Positions 25,082-33,669 of a stretch of DNA of 64,000 nt are shown here, in pieces. Where the stretch lies: NCBI RefSeq assembly GCF_904848665.1, contig NZ_CAJHCQ010000005.1, positions 62,001-126,000 on the forward strand, read 5' to 3'. The DNA comes from Paraburkholderia hiiakae. GTDB lineage: Bacteria > Pseudomonadota > Gammaproteobacteria > Burkholderiales > Burkholderiaceae. Under the pieces are notes generated by a model. It had not been told where the DNA came from and searched no databases. It saw only the letters and a program-made list of their open reading frames with translations. A program made the translations under genes and the position numbers. The stretch's first letter is position 1. Each line of letters begins with the position of its first letter.

Positions 25082-26167
25082 TCAGACGCCCATGCCCTGA
25101 TAGGCGGTCAAGAGGTGATACGGCGTCGTGGACGGCATGTCCGCGCGCGCCACCTCGCCGTTTGCGCTGCGGCACTCCACCCAGCCCTGCGCCGTGAGAA
25201 AGCGCGGCGCGAAGCGCGCGACTTGCGGCGCGAGCGCGGCGCGCACCTCGGCGTCGCCGTGTGTGGCGAGCGCGCGCAAGTATTCCGTCTGCGCCCAGAT
25301 CCGCTGCGTCGCATCAATCACACGGCCGTGCTCGTCGAGCGCGGCCGCCACGGCACCCGTTTCCGGGTCCACGCCGTGCTTCTGCGCAAAGGCGAAGGCG
25401 CGCGCGAGTGCTTCGTCCAGACCCGACGCGCCCAGCCGCGCACCCGCGCGCGTTGCCAGCCAGAACCATTCGAACTGATGTCCGGGCTCGAGGCGGTTGT
25501 CCGCCGCGCCGAGCGGCAATTCGGCGATGCAGCCCGTCGGCTCGTGCAGGAAGCCGCGCGCGAGCGCCTCGACGAGACTTGTGATGGCCGTGTCGAACGC
25601 GCTGTCGCCGGTCGCTTCGCTCGCGGTGAGCCATGCTTCCGTGAGATGCATGAGCGGATTCTGCAGCGGCGCGCCGGTGACGCTCGCAAAGGAAGCGTCG
25701 AGCGCCGCGTTGAGCAGGCCGTCGCGGGCGGCGAAGCGATCGACGATCAGCGAGGACGTTTCGCGCGCGACGTCGAGCGCCTCGGTCACGCCGAAGCGCT
25801 GGCCGTACGCTGCGGTCGCGAACACCACGAAGGCGTGCGTGTAGAGGTCCTTGGTGGTGTCGAGCGGCGCGCCGGCTGCGTCGACGCTGTAGAACCATCC
25901 GCCGTGCTTCGGGTCCTGATAAGTGTGACGCAGCGTTTCGAAGAGCGTTTGCGCGTGCGCGGCGTCGCCGGCCTGCGAGAAGACGAAGAGCTGGCGGGCG
26001 CACGCCATCGCGCGGTAGCGCGTGACGGGCAGCGGCTTCGCGCCGGCGGCATCGAGCGCCTCGTAGGGCAGGCGCAGTGCGGCGTTGAAGCCCGGGCCGC
26101 GCCACATCGGCAGGACGACGCGGTCGAAATGCTCGCGCAGGCTGGCTGCGCTCGTAGGTGTGTTCAT
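25082..26167 (-). CDS. AGE-family sugar epimerase/isomerase
   Basis: A 361-residue protein of the N-acylglucosamine 2-epimerase family with an (alpha/alpha)6-barrel. Conserved barrel segments include HGGWFYSVDAAGAPLDTTKD, YTHAFVVFATAAYG, PLMHLTEAWLTA and LEPGHQFEWFWL; the histidines in HLTEAW and GHQFEW match the usual catalytic positions. Members isomerise mannose/fructose or sulfoquinovose or epimerise N-acylglucosamine. The substrate here is not determinable, though a mannose isomerase type is plausible. It is a single gene, convergent with the chemoreceptor, and starts at the ATG at 26167. Confidence 0.9.
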   Translation of the reverse strand: MNTPTSAASLREHFDRVVLPMWRGPGFNAALRLPYEALDAAGAKPLPVTRYRAMACARQLFVFSQAGDAAHAQTLFETLRHTYQDPKHGGWFYSVDAAGAPLDTTKDLYTHAFVVFATAAYGQRFGVTEALDVARETSSLIVDRFAARDGLLNAALDASFASVTGAPLQNPLMHLTEAWLTASEATGDSAFDTAITSLVEALARGFLHEPTGCIAELPLGAADNRLEPGHQFEWFWLATRAGARLGASGLDEALARAFAFAQKHGVDPETGAVAAALDEHGRVIDATQRIWAQTEYLRALATHGDAEVRAALAPQVARFAPRFLTAQGWVECRSANGEVARADMPSTTPYHLLTAYQGMGV

Positions 26168-26304
26168 GGCGAAAAGGTGCGGCGGACCGCGTCACTTCAA
26201 AAGAGCAATGCCGGCGATTGTACGCATTCGCAAAATGCGCGGGACATTCCCGCTTGCCGCGGGTCGTACGCGCCCATGACAACAAGACCAGGAGGGTGAT
26301 AACA

Positions 26305-26991
26305 ATGATCGGAAACTGGGAACTCATTTCGCGGCTGGTGCTGGCCGCCTTGCTCGGCAGCGTGATCGGCTTCGAGCGCGAGCGGCTTTCGTGGGCGGCG
26401 GGCCTGCGCACCCACATGCTCGTGAGCGTGGGTTCGGCGCTCATCATGCTCGTCTCCGCCTACGGTTTCGCCGATGTGCTCAAGGAAGACCACGTCGTGC
26501 TCGATCCTTCGCGGATGGCGGCGCAGGTCGTCTCGGGTATCGGCTTTCTCGGCGCGGGCTCGATCCTGCTGCGCGGCGAGATCGTGCGCGGCCTCACGAC
26601 CGCGGCGAGCCTCTGGTCGGTTGCGGCCGTGGGGCTCGCGGTGGGCGGCGGCCTTTATACGGGCGCGATTGCGGCGACGGTCATCATTCTCATCATCCTC
26701 GCGGGCATCAAGCCGCTCGAGCGGCGTTTCATCACGTTCCGGCAGCGCCGCCAGCTCACGCTGCTCGTGAGCCGCGGCGCGCTCACGTTTCACTCGCTGC
26801 ACGGCGCGCTCGGCACGTCGAGCTCGCGCGTGAAGCAATTCGTCGTGCAGCAGAGTGACGACTCACCCGAGCTGGACGAAGTGATGATCACGCTGAGCCG
26901 CGTGTCGTCGATGGAGTACGAGGCGATTTGCGCGACGCTGCGCCGCTTGCCCGACGTGAAGGAGTTTCGCGAGGACGGCGCGCCGGGTTGA
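26305..26991 (+). CDS. MgtC/SapB-family membrane protein
   Basis: A 228-residue inner-membrane protein. The first about 145 residues carry four to five hydrophobic helices and the MgtC/SapB signature (LLGSVIGFERERLSWAAGLR, THMLVSVGSALIMLVSA and VVSGIGFLGAGSIL). A cytoplasmic ACT-like C-terminal domain of about 75 residues follows. MgtC proteins affect magnesium homeostasis, acid tolerance or ATP synthase activity; chromosomal homologues like this often have no proven role. Start at 26305 with GGAGGG 8 bases upstream. No magnesium riboswitch or mgtA is nearby. Confidence 0.92.
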   Translation: MIGNWELISRLVLAALLGSVIGFERERLSWAAGLRTHMLVSVGSALIMLVSAYGFADVLKEDHVVLDPSRMAAQVVSGIGFLGAGSILLRGEIVRGLTTAASLWSVAAVGLAVGGGLYTGAIAATVIILIILAGIKPLERRFITFRQRRQLTLLVSRGALTFHSLHGALGTSSSRVKQFVVQQSDDSPELDEVMITLSRVSSMEYEAICATLRRLPDVKEFREDGAPG

Positions 26992-27150
26992 CCTGAGCGG
27001 GTTGTCTGGTCGATGCCCGTTGGGTAAGTCGAGGAAGAGCATCTGGCCACGCGTTCTGGCATGCGACAATGCGCGTTCGAACCAGAACACGAGGACGTCG
27101 CAAAACGGCCGTGACCGGCCGGCGCGCGACGCGAACCGCATCGCTGACCC

Positions 27151-28065
27151 ATGGCTGATTACGCTGATACCGCATCCTTGAGCTCTTCGCATCCTGAACG
27201 CAACGCACCGTGGCAGCCGCGCGCCACATCTGCGTCGTCCAACGTTACTGAATCCCCTGTTGCATTTGAATCCGATGGTCCGCAAGCGCTTGCCGGCGAG
27301 GGTCTCGCCGCGGTGGCCGAAGCGGATGCTCCCGTGCGCCAGGGCACGCTGAGCGGCTTCGAAAACCCGGAGGCCGCTCAATCGGCGGCAGCGCACGGCG
27401 ACGAGGCAAGCGTTGCGAGCCCCGTTGCGGGTGCAACGACTGCGCGCCGCGCGCCGCGAGCGAAGCGTACCGCTGCCCCGGCCGCGGCCGAAGCGGTGGC
27501 GCCGAGCTTTGGTGAAGCGCAGGACCCGGCGGCGGCTTTCGTCGCCGAACCGTCGTTCGCCATCGACAATGCTGAGCGCGTCGAACCTGTTGGGCTCGCG
27601 CCCGAAGCCGCTCAGACGGCCGCCGATCCGAACACGCTGGCGCAGCGCCTCGACGCGCTTCAGGGCGCGCTCGCGGAGCAGCGCCACATAGCCGCCGCGT
27701 CTTCGCGGCAACTCAAGTGGGTCCTCGCTGCCGCCTCAGTGGCGGTGCTTGCATCGGTGGGTTTCGGGATCGCGCAGTCGGTGCGGCTCGACAGCCTCGC
27801 AAACGAATCCCGCGCCGATGAGGCGCGCCTCGAGCAGTTCATCCTGAAGCAGCAATCCACGCTCGACGATCTGTCGCAGCGCGTTACCGCGCAAACCGCC
27901 GCAGTTGCTGCGGCGGCCGCTGCCGTGGAAACCCCGGCGGCGCCCCCGGCTCGCGCGGTGGTCAAGGCGTCGCCCGCCAAGGCGTCGCCCACGCCCGCGC
28001 GCCGTGCCGCGGCGCACTCCACGCGTGCGGCTCACGCTAAAAGCGCCCAGAAAGCCACCCGCTGA
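27151..28065 (+). CDS. Ala-rich single-pass membrane protein, unknown
   Basis: A 304-residue low-complexity protein. Residues 1-160 are rich in Ala/Glu/Pro with few hydrophobics and include a basic patch ARRAPRAKRTAAPAAA. Residues 165-190 are a likely helix (LAQRLDALQGALAEQRHIAA). One hydrophobic segment (WVLAAASVAVLASVGFGIAQ, about 190-209) is followed by a coiled-coil-like stretch (ESRADEARLEQFILKQQSTL) and a Lys/Ala/Pro tail resembling histone H1-like basic tails (VVKASPAKASPTPARRAAAH). It is probably an inner-membrane protein with disordered ends. I do not recognise a family. It is followed by hairpins and a terminator at 28105-28173. Confidence 0.7.
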   Translation: MADYADTASLSSSHPERNAPWQPRATSASSNVTESPVAFESDGPQALAGEGLAAVAEADAPVRQGTLSGFENPEAAQSAAAHGDEASVASPVAGATTARRAPRAKRTAAPAAAEAVAPSFGEAQDPAAAFVAEPSFAIDNAERVEPVGLAPEAAQTAADPNTLAQRLDALQGALAEQRHIAAASSRQLKWVLAAASVAVLASVGFGIAQSVRLDSLANESRADEARLEQFILKQQSTLDDLSQRVTAQTAAVAAAAAAVETPAAPPARAVVKASPAKASPTPARRAAAHSTRAAHAKSAQKATR

Positions 28066-28103
28066 CCGGCTTCGCCCGCGATCCCGCCCCTGTATCCGAA
28101 ATC

Positions 28104-28133
28104 TCGATGCGTTGTTTTGCTGCAACGCATCGA
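28104..28133. repeat. Perfect 11-bp inverted repeat after the Ala-rich gene
   Basis: TCGATGCGTTG at 28104-28114 pairs perfectly with CAACGCATCGA at 28123-28133 around an 8-base loop. It lies 39 bases after the stop at 28065 and is not followed by a T-run, so it may protect the 3' end of the mRNA rather than terminate. Confidence 0.5.
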
Positions 28134-28148
28134 TTACGCGCGACCCCA

Positions 28149-28173
28149 TGCGACGGCACGTCGCAGTTTTTTT
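28149..28173 (+). terminator. Rho-independent terminator
   Basis: TGCGAC at 28149-28154 pairs with GTCGCA at 28160-28165 around a 5-base loop and is followed by G and seven T (28167-28173). It separates the Ala-rich gene from the next promoter. Confidence 0.75.
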
Positions 28174-28196
28174 GCTGCGTTGCACTAGCGTCGTCA

Positions 28197-28238
28197 TAGG
28201 GAAAACCCTATAATTCGTTCTGTCTTAGGGAAAACCCT
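28197..28238. promoter_or_regulatory. Twin GGGAAAACCC palindromes around a TATAAT box
   Basis: TAGGGAAAACCCTA at 28197-28210 and TAGGGAAAACCCT at 28226-28238 are copies 29 bases apart, each with GGG/CCC arms around AAAA. A perfect TATAAT lies at 28209-28214, directly abutting the first copy, so that copy occupies the -35/-10 spacer. No good -35 box is present. This looks like an operator pair controlling the 51-residue gene at 28265. Confidence 0.55.
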
Positions 28239-28264
28239 GAACTGCAGCCTAACTGGGAGTCGCC

Positions 28265-28420
28265 ATGAGCTTCATCTTTGCCCTGTTCCAAAAGGTGAGC
28301 GACCTCTTCGCGTCGCCGTATCTGCCGATGGATTCGGAATACTCGTACGAAGCGCGTCACCGCGAAGCCGAGCGCGTTCGCCGCTCGCACTACATGCCTT
28401 TCGGCGTGCCGCGTGACTGA
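28265..28420 (+). CDS. 51-residue hypothetical protein
   Basis: A small gene of 51 codons plus stop. The start ATG has GGGAG 8 bases upstream. The N-terminal part MSFIFALFQKVSDLFASP is amphipathic and hydrophobic, like a short membrane-associating helix. The rest is polar and rich in Arg/Glu/Tyr (SEYSYEARHREAERVRRSHY), ending MPFGVPRD. It resembles in general style the very short DUF3563-like proteins of Burkholderia, but I cannot assign it firmly. Support for a real gene comes from the ribosome site, a strong upstream promoter/operator, and a 16-bp terminator 70 bases downstream. Function unknown. Confidence 0.65.
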   Translation: MSFIFALFQKVSDLFASPYLPMDSEYSYEARHREAERVRRSHYMPFGVPRD

Positions 28421-28490
28421 TCGAAGCTGAAGCGCTTCGGACGGCGGGCGCCGTCCAACGCGTTTCTCCGGTCAGACCGCCAGGTCTTCA

Positions 28491-28533
28491 AACAAGGCCG
28501 GCTCTCGAAAGAGAGCCGGCCTTGTTGCGTTTG
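28491..28533 (+). terminator. Strong terminator with GAAA tetraloop
   Basis: A perfect 16-bp stem: AACAAGGCCGGCTCTC at 28491-28506 pairs with GAGAGCCGGCCTTGTT at 28511-28526 around a GAAA loop, followed by GCGTTTG. It ends the 51-residue gene's transcript. Confidence 0.75.
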
Positions 28534-28633
28534 TGGCAAGCGCGAGTCGACGCTGCCTGGTTGGGCGTGACGGCAAGCGCGCACGGCTCGTGTCATAGTG
28601 ATGCCGCATCGAAATCGCAACGCCTCACACCCC

Positions 28634-29248
28634 ATGTCCAATACCTACTTCTACGACCCCGCCCAGGGCCACGGCCTGCCGCACGACCCGTTCAAGGCGA
28701 TCGTCGCGCCGCGCGTGATCGGCTGGATCTCGAGCCGCGCGAGCAACGGCGTGCTCAATCTCGCGCCCTACAGCTTCTTTGGCGCGTTCGCCACCTTTCC
28801 GCCGATCATCGGGTTCTGCAGCGAAGGCCGCAAAAACAGCATCAGCAATATCGAGGAGACCGGAGAGTTCGTCTGGAACCTCACGTCGAAGGCGCTGGCG
28901 CCGCAGATGAACCGCACCTCCGCGCCGGTCGCCGCCGACGTCGACGAATTCGCGCTCGCGGGCCTGACGGCCGCACCGGGCCGCAGCGTCGCGGTGCCGC
29001 ACGTGGCCGAGTCGCCGGCCGCGCTCGAATGCAAGCTGCTGCAGATCGTGCGGCTCAAAACGCTGGACGGCACGCCCATGGACAACTGGCTCGCGCTCGG
29101 GCAGGTGGTGGGCGTCCATATTCGCGAGGAGTTTCTGAAGGACGGCATCTTCGACACGCGCGCCGCCCAGCCCGTGATGCGCGCGGGCTATCGCGCCGAC
29201 TACGCGCAGATCGGCGAGATGTTCCAGATGGTGCGGCCGAGCGCGTAA
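28634..29248 (+). CDS. Flavin reductase-like (DIM6/NTAB) domain protein
   Basis: A 204-residue FMN-binding split-barrel protein. The N-terminal segment VIGWISSRASNGVLNLAPYS, with following FFGAFATFPPIIGFC, is the flavin reductase-like signature; NISNIEETGEFVWNL-type sequence continues the barrel. Such proteins reduce FMN for a monooxygenase or act as flavoprotein oxidoreductases; no partner oxygenase is encoded near. The start at 28634 was chosen over an upstream ATG at 28598 because family members begin close to this point. It is probably monocistronic. Confidence 0.88.
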   Translation: MSNTYFYDPAQGHGLPHDPFKAIVAPRVIGWISSRASNGVLNLAPYSFFGAFATFPPIIGFCSEGRKNSISNIEETGEFVWNLTSKALAPQMNRTSAPVAADVDEFALAGLTAAPGRSVAVPHVAESPAALECKLLQIVRLKTLDGTPMDNWLALGQVVGVHIREEFLKDGIFDTRAAQPVMRAGYRADYAQIGEMFQMVRPSA

Positions 29249-29342
29249 GCCGCTTCGGGCGCGGGCAGGGCGCGGCGTTGCCGCCTCCTGCGCGCCCGCC
29301 GATAATGGCCCGACAGCGCGAGGTGCGCGAGGGAGGCAATCG

Positions 29343-29639
29343 ATGCAATCTCCGACGGGATCGGTGGTGGCGCTCAGTTCGGCCGCCTCGACGATGTTTT
29401 CGATCGGCATGATCGCGCTGGGCTACTGGGGGCTGCACGAGCCCACGGTCTGGCGCATCGGCGACCGCGTGGTCGTCGGTATTGCGCTCGCGGGCTTCGC
29501 GTGCCTCGGCAGCGTGCCCTGGCTCGCCACGTCGCCCGCGAAGCCCAACGACGAATCGCGCTTTCTGATGGCGCGCCGCGCCTTTCTCTGCGGCGCGACG
29601 GCCGTGTGGGTGTCGATCGCGCTGTCGCTGGTGTTGTGA
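29343..29639 (+). CDS. Small three-helix membrane protein, unknown
   Basis: A 98-residue protein with hydrophobic segments at about residues 10-30 (STMFSIGMIALGYWGLHEPT), 43-60 (VVVGIALAGFACLGSVPWLA) and 80-98 (FLCGATAVWVSIALSLVL). GAGGGAGG precedes the ATG by about 7 bases. It lies 94 bases after the flavin reductase gene, and its stop abuts the porin stop (converging). No family is recognised. Confidence 0.65.
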   Translation: MQSPTGSVVALSSAASTMFSIGMIALGYWGLHEPTVWRIGDRVVVGIALAGFACLGSVPWLATSPAKPNDESRFLMARRAFLCGATAVWVSIALSLVL

Positions 29640-30812
29640 TCAGAAGCGCGCGCGCAACCCCACCGTGCCGACCACCTGATTGGCCGTCGAGGAAGCGCCG
29701 CCCGCCGTGTTGATGAACGCCACGTAGTTGTGCCCCGTGGCGTGCTGATACATCGCCTCGCCGTAGAGATCGGTGCGCTTCGAGAGGCGATACACCACCT
29801 GCGCGTTCACCTGGTTCCACTTCGGATCGGCGCCGAACGTGGTCGTGTCGCTCACATGGCCATCCGTGAAGGTGTAGGCGAGACCCAGGCTCCACGCCGG
29901 GTTCAACTGATATTTCCCGTTCACTTCGTAATTGTTGAAGCTCATGTCGCCGCCCTGCGAGCCGAACGAGCTGGTGCCCGCGTATTCGCTGCGCGTGAAC
30001 ACGAAGCCCGCCGTGGCCGGGCCGAACGTGTAGTTGACGCCGCCGCCGAACGAACGCAGACGGTTGGCGCCGAGCGCGAAGCCGCCCTTGCCGTTGGCCG
30101 TCGATTCCGCGAGATCCACCGCGCCCGGGCTGCTCGCCGTGGCGCCCTGGGTGCCGTTCAGTTGCAGATAACCCGCCGCGATGGCGAGCGGCCCGTTGGT
30201 GTAGCTCGCGCCGAAGCTGTAGGCGCGGTTCACGGCGAAGTCGGTCTGGTTCGAGAAGGCATACAACGCGCCGAACTTCAGGCCGCTATACGTGTTGCTC
30301 GTGAACTTGACCGCGTTGCTCATGCGCAGCGAGTGGTTCAGGTTGTCGTTGTCGAACGGATGCGCGAAGCCCGTATCGCCGAAGGTGCCCGCCGTGGCCG
30401 AAAGCGGTGCGACGAAGTCGACGAGCGAATCGTACTGGCGGCCGAGCGTGAGCGAGCCGAACTGGTCGCTCGCAAGTCCCACGTAGGCCTGGCGGCCGAA
30501 CATGCGGCCGTCCTGGCCGAGCTTGCCGTTCTGCACGTTGAAGCCGTTTTCGAGCACGAAGACGGCATGCAGGCCGCCGCCCAGATCCTCGCTGCCGCGC
30601 AAGCCGAAGCGGCTGCCGTTCACGTTGCCGCTCGTCGCCTGCCAGAGCGCGCCGCCGGACTTGCCGCTCGCGACGTTGTTCGTGTACATGATGCCGGCGT
30701 CGATCAGGCCATAGAGCGTGACCGAGCTTTGCGCGTGGGCGGCGGGCGCGGCGAGCGTGCCGAGTGCGCCGAGCACGGCGGCAGCGGTGGTGAGCGAGAC
30801 GGTGTTCTTCAT
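29640..30812 (-). CDS. Outer-membrane trimeric porin
   Basis: A 390-residue general porin of the Burkholderia type (Gram-negative porin, 16-stranded barrel). The signal peptide is residues 1-27 (AAAVLGALGTLAAPAAHAQ). The mature protein begins SSVTLYGLIDAGIMYTNN, contains the family's GSRFGLRGSEDLGGGLHAVF and VGLASDQFGSLTLGRQYDSL, and ends in the obligatory aromatic C-terminus VGTVGLRARF. It lets small hydrophilic solutes cross the outer membrane. Start at 30812 with AGGA 7 bases upstream; an open extension to 30941 is not used. It is a single gene. Confidence 0.95.
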   Translation of the reverse strand: MKNTVSLTTAAAVLGALGTLAAPAAHAQSSVTLYGLIDAGIMYTNNVASGKSGGALWQATSGNVNGSRFGLRGSEDLGGGLHAVFVLENGFNVQNGKLGQDGRMFGRQAYVGLASDQFGSLTLGRQYDSLVDFVAPLSATAGTFGDTGFAHPFDNDNLNHSLRMSNAVKFTSNTYSGLKFGALYAFSNQTDFAVNRAYSFGASYTNGPLAIAAGYLQLNGTQGATASSPGAVDLAESTANGKGGFALGANRLRSFGGGVNYTFGPATAGFVFTRSEYAGTSSFGSQGGDMSFNNYEVNGKYQLNPAWSLGLAYTFTDGHVSDTTTFGADPKWNQVNAQVVYRLSKRTDLYGEAMYQHATGHNYVAFINTAGGASSTANQVVGTVGLRARF

Positions 30813-31092
30813 TCGAGGTTCCTGTAGCGTTGTTGTGTCGTGGCGTGTGCAACAGCGACAGGAGTGTAGGGATGGGAAAGGCGGCGGAAAACCGGCTGTG
30901 ACTGGAGAGGATTCTTCCTGTATGCGGAAGGATTTTTTCATTTCCGTGTCATAAATCGTCCCATGGCGCTGTCGGGCTCGAATCGACGGGATGAAAGAGG
31001 GGACCTGGGAGTTTGGTACGATTCACGCTTTGCCAGCCGACCCTACCTGCCGCGTGAAGCGTTACGTGCCGTTGATCCGCGATCGAATCGCG

Positions 31093-33621
31093 ATGTCGTT
31101 GTCCCGCCTGAAGCCTGCTGCCGCGCGGCTTGGCGGGTTTGTCCGCCCCGTATTGACCCGTTCAGGCGCGCGTGCGCTCCACCATCTGAGGCATCCCACG
31201 CGGCGCGGCGTGCTCATGGCCATTGGCGCGCTGCCGGCGCTCGTCGTGCTGTACGTGCTCGTGCTGATTCCGTTCACGCCGAGCATTGGCGACATCCGCA
31301 AGGCGCGTGTGGACGAGCCGGCCCAGATCCTTTCCGCCGACGGCAAGGTGCTCGCCGAGTTCAAGCCCTCGAACCGCGAATGGGTGCCGCTCGCGCAGAT
31401 CTCGCCGCACATGGTCGATGCGCTGATTTCCACCGAGGATCACCGCTTCTACGAACACCACGGCATCGACTTCAAGCGCACGGCGGGCGCGGCGCTGCAC
31501 ACGTTCTCGGGCGACCGCCAGGGCGGCTCGACCATCACGCAGCAACTCGCGCGCAATCTCTATCCCGATGAAATTGGCCGCGCGCCCACGCTCACGCGCA
31601 AGATCAAGGAAGCGATCACGGCGTTCAAGATCGAAGCGGTGTATAGCAAGCAGCAGATTCTCGAGACGTATCTGAACACGGTGCCGTTTCTCTATAACGC
31701 CTACGGCATCGAGATGGCGGCGCGCACCTACTTCGGCGTTTCGGCGGATCAGCTCGACATCCTGCAAGCCGCGACGCTCACGGGCATGCTGAAGGGCAAC
31801 GCGTATTACAACCCGGTGATCAACCCCGAGCGCGCGCTTGCGCGGCGCAACACCGTGCTCGGTCAGATGGTGAAGTACGGCAAGCTCAGCGAGGCGCAGT
31901 ACGCCACGCTCTCGAAGAAGCCGCTGCGCCTCGACTTCGAGCGTCAGACCGAGCCGCCCGGCCCCGCGCCGCACTTCGCGCTGCAACTGCGCAAGTGGCT
32001 GATTTCGTGGGCCGACCGTAACGACTACAACATCTATTCCGATGGCCTCGTGGTGCGTACCACGATCGATTCGCGCCTGCAGCAGATGGCGACCGCCGCG
32101 CTGCGCCAGCACTCGAACCAGCTCCAGGGCATCGCGAACGGCGCGTGGAGCGGACGCAACGGCTGCACATCCGGCAACGACCTGTTCGCGACGTTCATGC
32201 GTGAAACGCAGGACTACAAGAGCGCGCGCGACGCAGGCGCGAGCGATGCCGACGCGCTCAAGCAGCTCGCCACCGACCGCACCTTCATGCGCAACCTCTG
32301 CAAAAGCAAGACCGCGGTGGAGGCGGGCTTCCTCGCCATCGACCCGCGCAACGGGCAGATCAAGGCGTGGGTGGGCAGCCGCGATTTCACCGAGGAACCG
32401 TTCGACCACGTGCAGCAGGCGCGCCGTCAGCCGGGCTCGACGTTCAAGCCGTTCGTATATGGCGCGGCCTACGCGGCGGGCGCGAAGCCGAGCGACACGT
32501 TCATCGACCAGCCGGTGGAGATTCCGCTGGCGGGCGGCGAAATCTGGAAGCCGACCGACGACGTGCCGCCGAGCAATCGCCCGATGACGCTGCGCGACGC
32601 GATCGCGTTCTCGCGCAACCGCATCACCGCGCAGCTGATGCAGACGGTGGGCCCGGACAAGGTCGCGCGCCTCGCACGCGCGATGGGCGTGCGCGACAGC
32701 CAGCTCGACCCGGTGCCGTCGCTTGCGCTCGGCACGAGCCCGGTCACCTTGAAGGAGATGGTTTCCGCCTACAGCACCATCGCCAACGACGGCGTGTATC
32801 TCGAACCGCGCATGGTCACGAGCATCGAGGACCACAAGGGCAACGTGCTCGCGCAGTTCGAGAGCGCTTCGCCCGAGCGGGCGCTTTCCGCAGAAGCGGA
32901 CCGCACGCTGCTCGACACGATGCGCGACGTCGTGAACCGCGGAACGGGTGCGGCCATCCGCACGCGCTTCGGCATTCGCGGCGACGTGGCGGGTAAGACC
33001 GGCACGACCCAGGGCAACACGGACGGCTGGTTCATCCTGATGGATCCGCAACTCGTGGCGGGCGCGTGGGTGGGTTTCGACGACGGCCGCGTGACGCTCG
33101 ACGACTACTGGGGGCAGGGCGCGCGCAGCGCGCTGCCGATCGTCGGCGACTTCTTCCAGCGTGCGTTGCGCCAGCGCCTCGTCGATCCGCGCGCGCGCTT
33201 CGACACCGAAGTGACGCCGGGCGCGTTCGAAACCTTCCGCGAGAAGCTGCGTGCGTGGATGGACAAGCTGGTCGGCACGCACGAAGCGCCGCCGCCGCAA
33301 AGCGCGCCGGTGCGGCATGCGCCCCCGCCGCGCGTGAGCGCGCCCGCACCTGCATCGGTGGCTTCTGCGGCTTCGGAGGTGGGGGCATCGGCGCCTTCTG
33401 CCGCTTCGGCGGCGGCCGCGGAAGCCGCCGCGCGCGCGATCATGGGCGTGCCGCCGATCATCGCGCCGTCCAGCACGTCGCCTGCACAAGCGCCGCAGCC
33501 TTCGTATCCGGCGCAGGAGCCGGCGCTCGCGCCGACTCCGACGCCCGACGATGCGGAACCTGACACGCCGGGCGCGAGCGCGAGCTACACGCCACCGGTG
33601 GCGCAGCCACAGGGACAATGA
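31093..33621 (+). CDS. Class A penicillin-binding protein (PBP1A family)
   Basis: A bifunctional peptidoglycan synthase of 842 residues. It has a cytoplasmic N-terminus with one TM (about 41-60, VLMAIGALPALVVLYVLVLI). The glycosyltransferase domain has catalytic EDHRFYEHHGID (residues 115-126) and GGSTITQQLARNLYPDEIG. The transpeptidase has active-site S449-TFK, S507-RN and K635-TGTT. The last about 110 residues are a Pro/Ala/Ser-rich low-complexity tail (HAPPPRVSAPAPASVASAAS). It polymerises and cross-links peptidoglycan in the periplasm. The ribosome site is weak; the frame is open to 30991, so the start is tentative. It is not linked to the usual pilus genes that accompany the housekeeping PBP1A. 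Confidence 0.93.
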   Translation: MSLSRLKPAAARLGGFVRPVLTRSGARALHHLRHPTRRGVLMAIGALPALVVLYVLVLIPFTPSIGDIRKARVDEPAQILSADGKVLAEFKPSNREWVPLAQISPHMVDALISTEDHRFYEHHGIDFKRTAGAALHTFSGDRQGGSTITQQLARNLYPDEIGRAPTLTRKIKEAITAFKIEAVYSKQQILETYLNTVPFLYNAYGIEMAARTYFGVSADQLDILQAATLTGMLKGNAYYNPVINPERALARRNTVLGQMVKYGKLSEAQYATLSKKPLRLDFERQTEPPGPAPHFALQLRKWLISWADRNDYNIYSDGLVVRTTIDSRLQQMATAALRQHSNQLQGIANGAWSGRNGCTSGNDLFATFMRETQDYKSARDAGASDADALKQLATDRTFMRNLCKSKTAVEAGFLAIDPRNGQIKAWVGSRDFTEEPFDHVQQARRQPGSTFKPFVYGAAYAAGAKPSDTFIDQPVEIPLAGGEIWKPTDDVPPSNRPMTLRDAIAFSRNRITAQLMQTVGPDKVARLARAMGVRDSQLDPVPSLALGTSPVTLKEMVSAYSTIANDGVYLEPRMVTSIEDHKGNVLAQFESASPERALSAEADRTLLDTMRDVVNRGTGAAIRTRFGIRGDVAGKTGTTQGNTDGWFILMDPQLVAGAWVGFDDGRVTLDDYWGQGARSALPIVGDFFQRALRQRLVDPRARFDTEVTPGAFETFREKLRAWMDKLVGTHEAPPPQSAPVRHAPPPRVSAPAPASVASAASEVGASAPSAASAAAAEAAARAIMGVPPIIAPSSTSPAQAPQPSYPAQEPALAPTPTPDDAEPDTPGASASYTPPVAQPQGQ

Positions 33622-33623
33622 AC

Positions 33624-33669
33624 GCGTCCGCCCGCGCCGCCGCCTGAGCGTGACGGCGCGGGCGGACGC
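33624..33669 (+). terminator. Long GC-rich hairpin after the penicillin-binding protein gene
   Basis: A perfect 16-bp stem: positions 33624-33639 pair with 33654-33669 around a 14-base loop, 2 bases after the stop codon. There is no T-run, so it is either a weak terminator or a 3' mRNA stabiliser. Confidence 0.5.
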
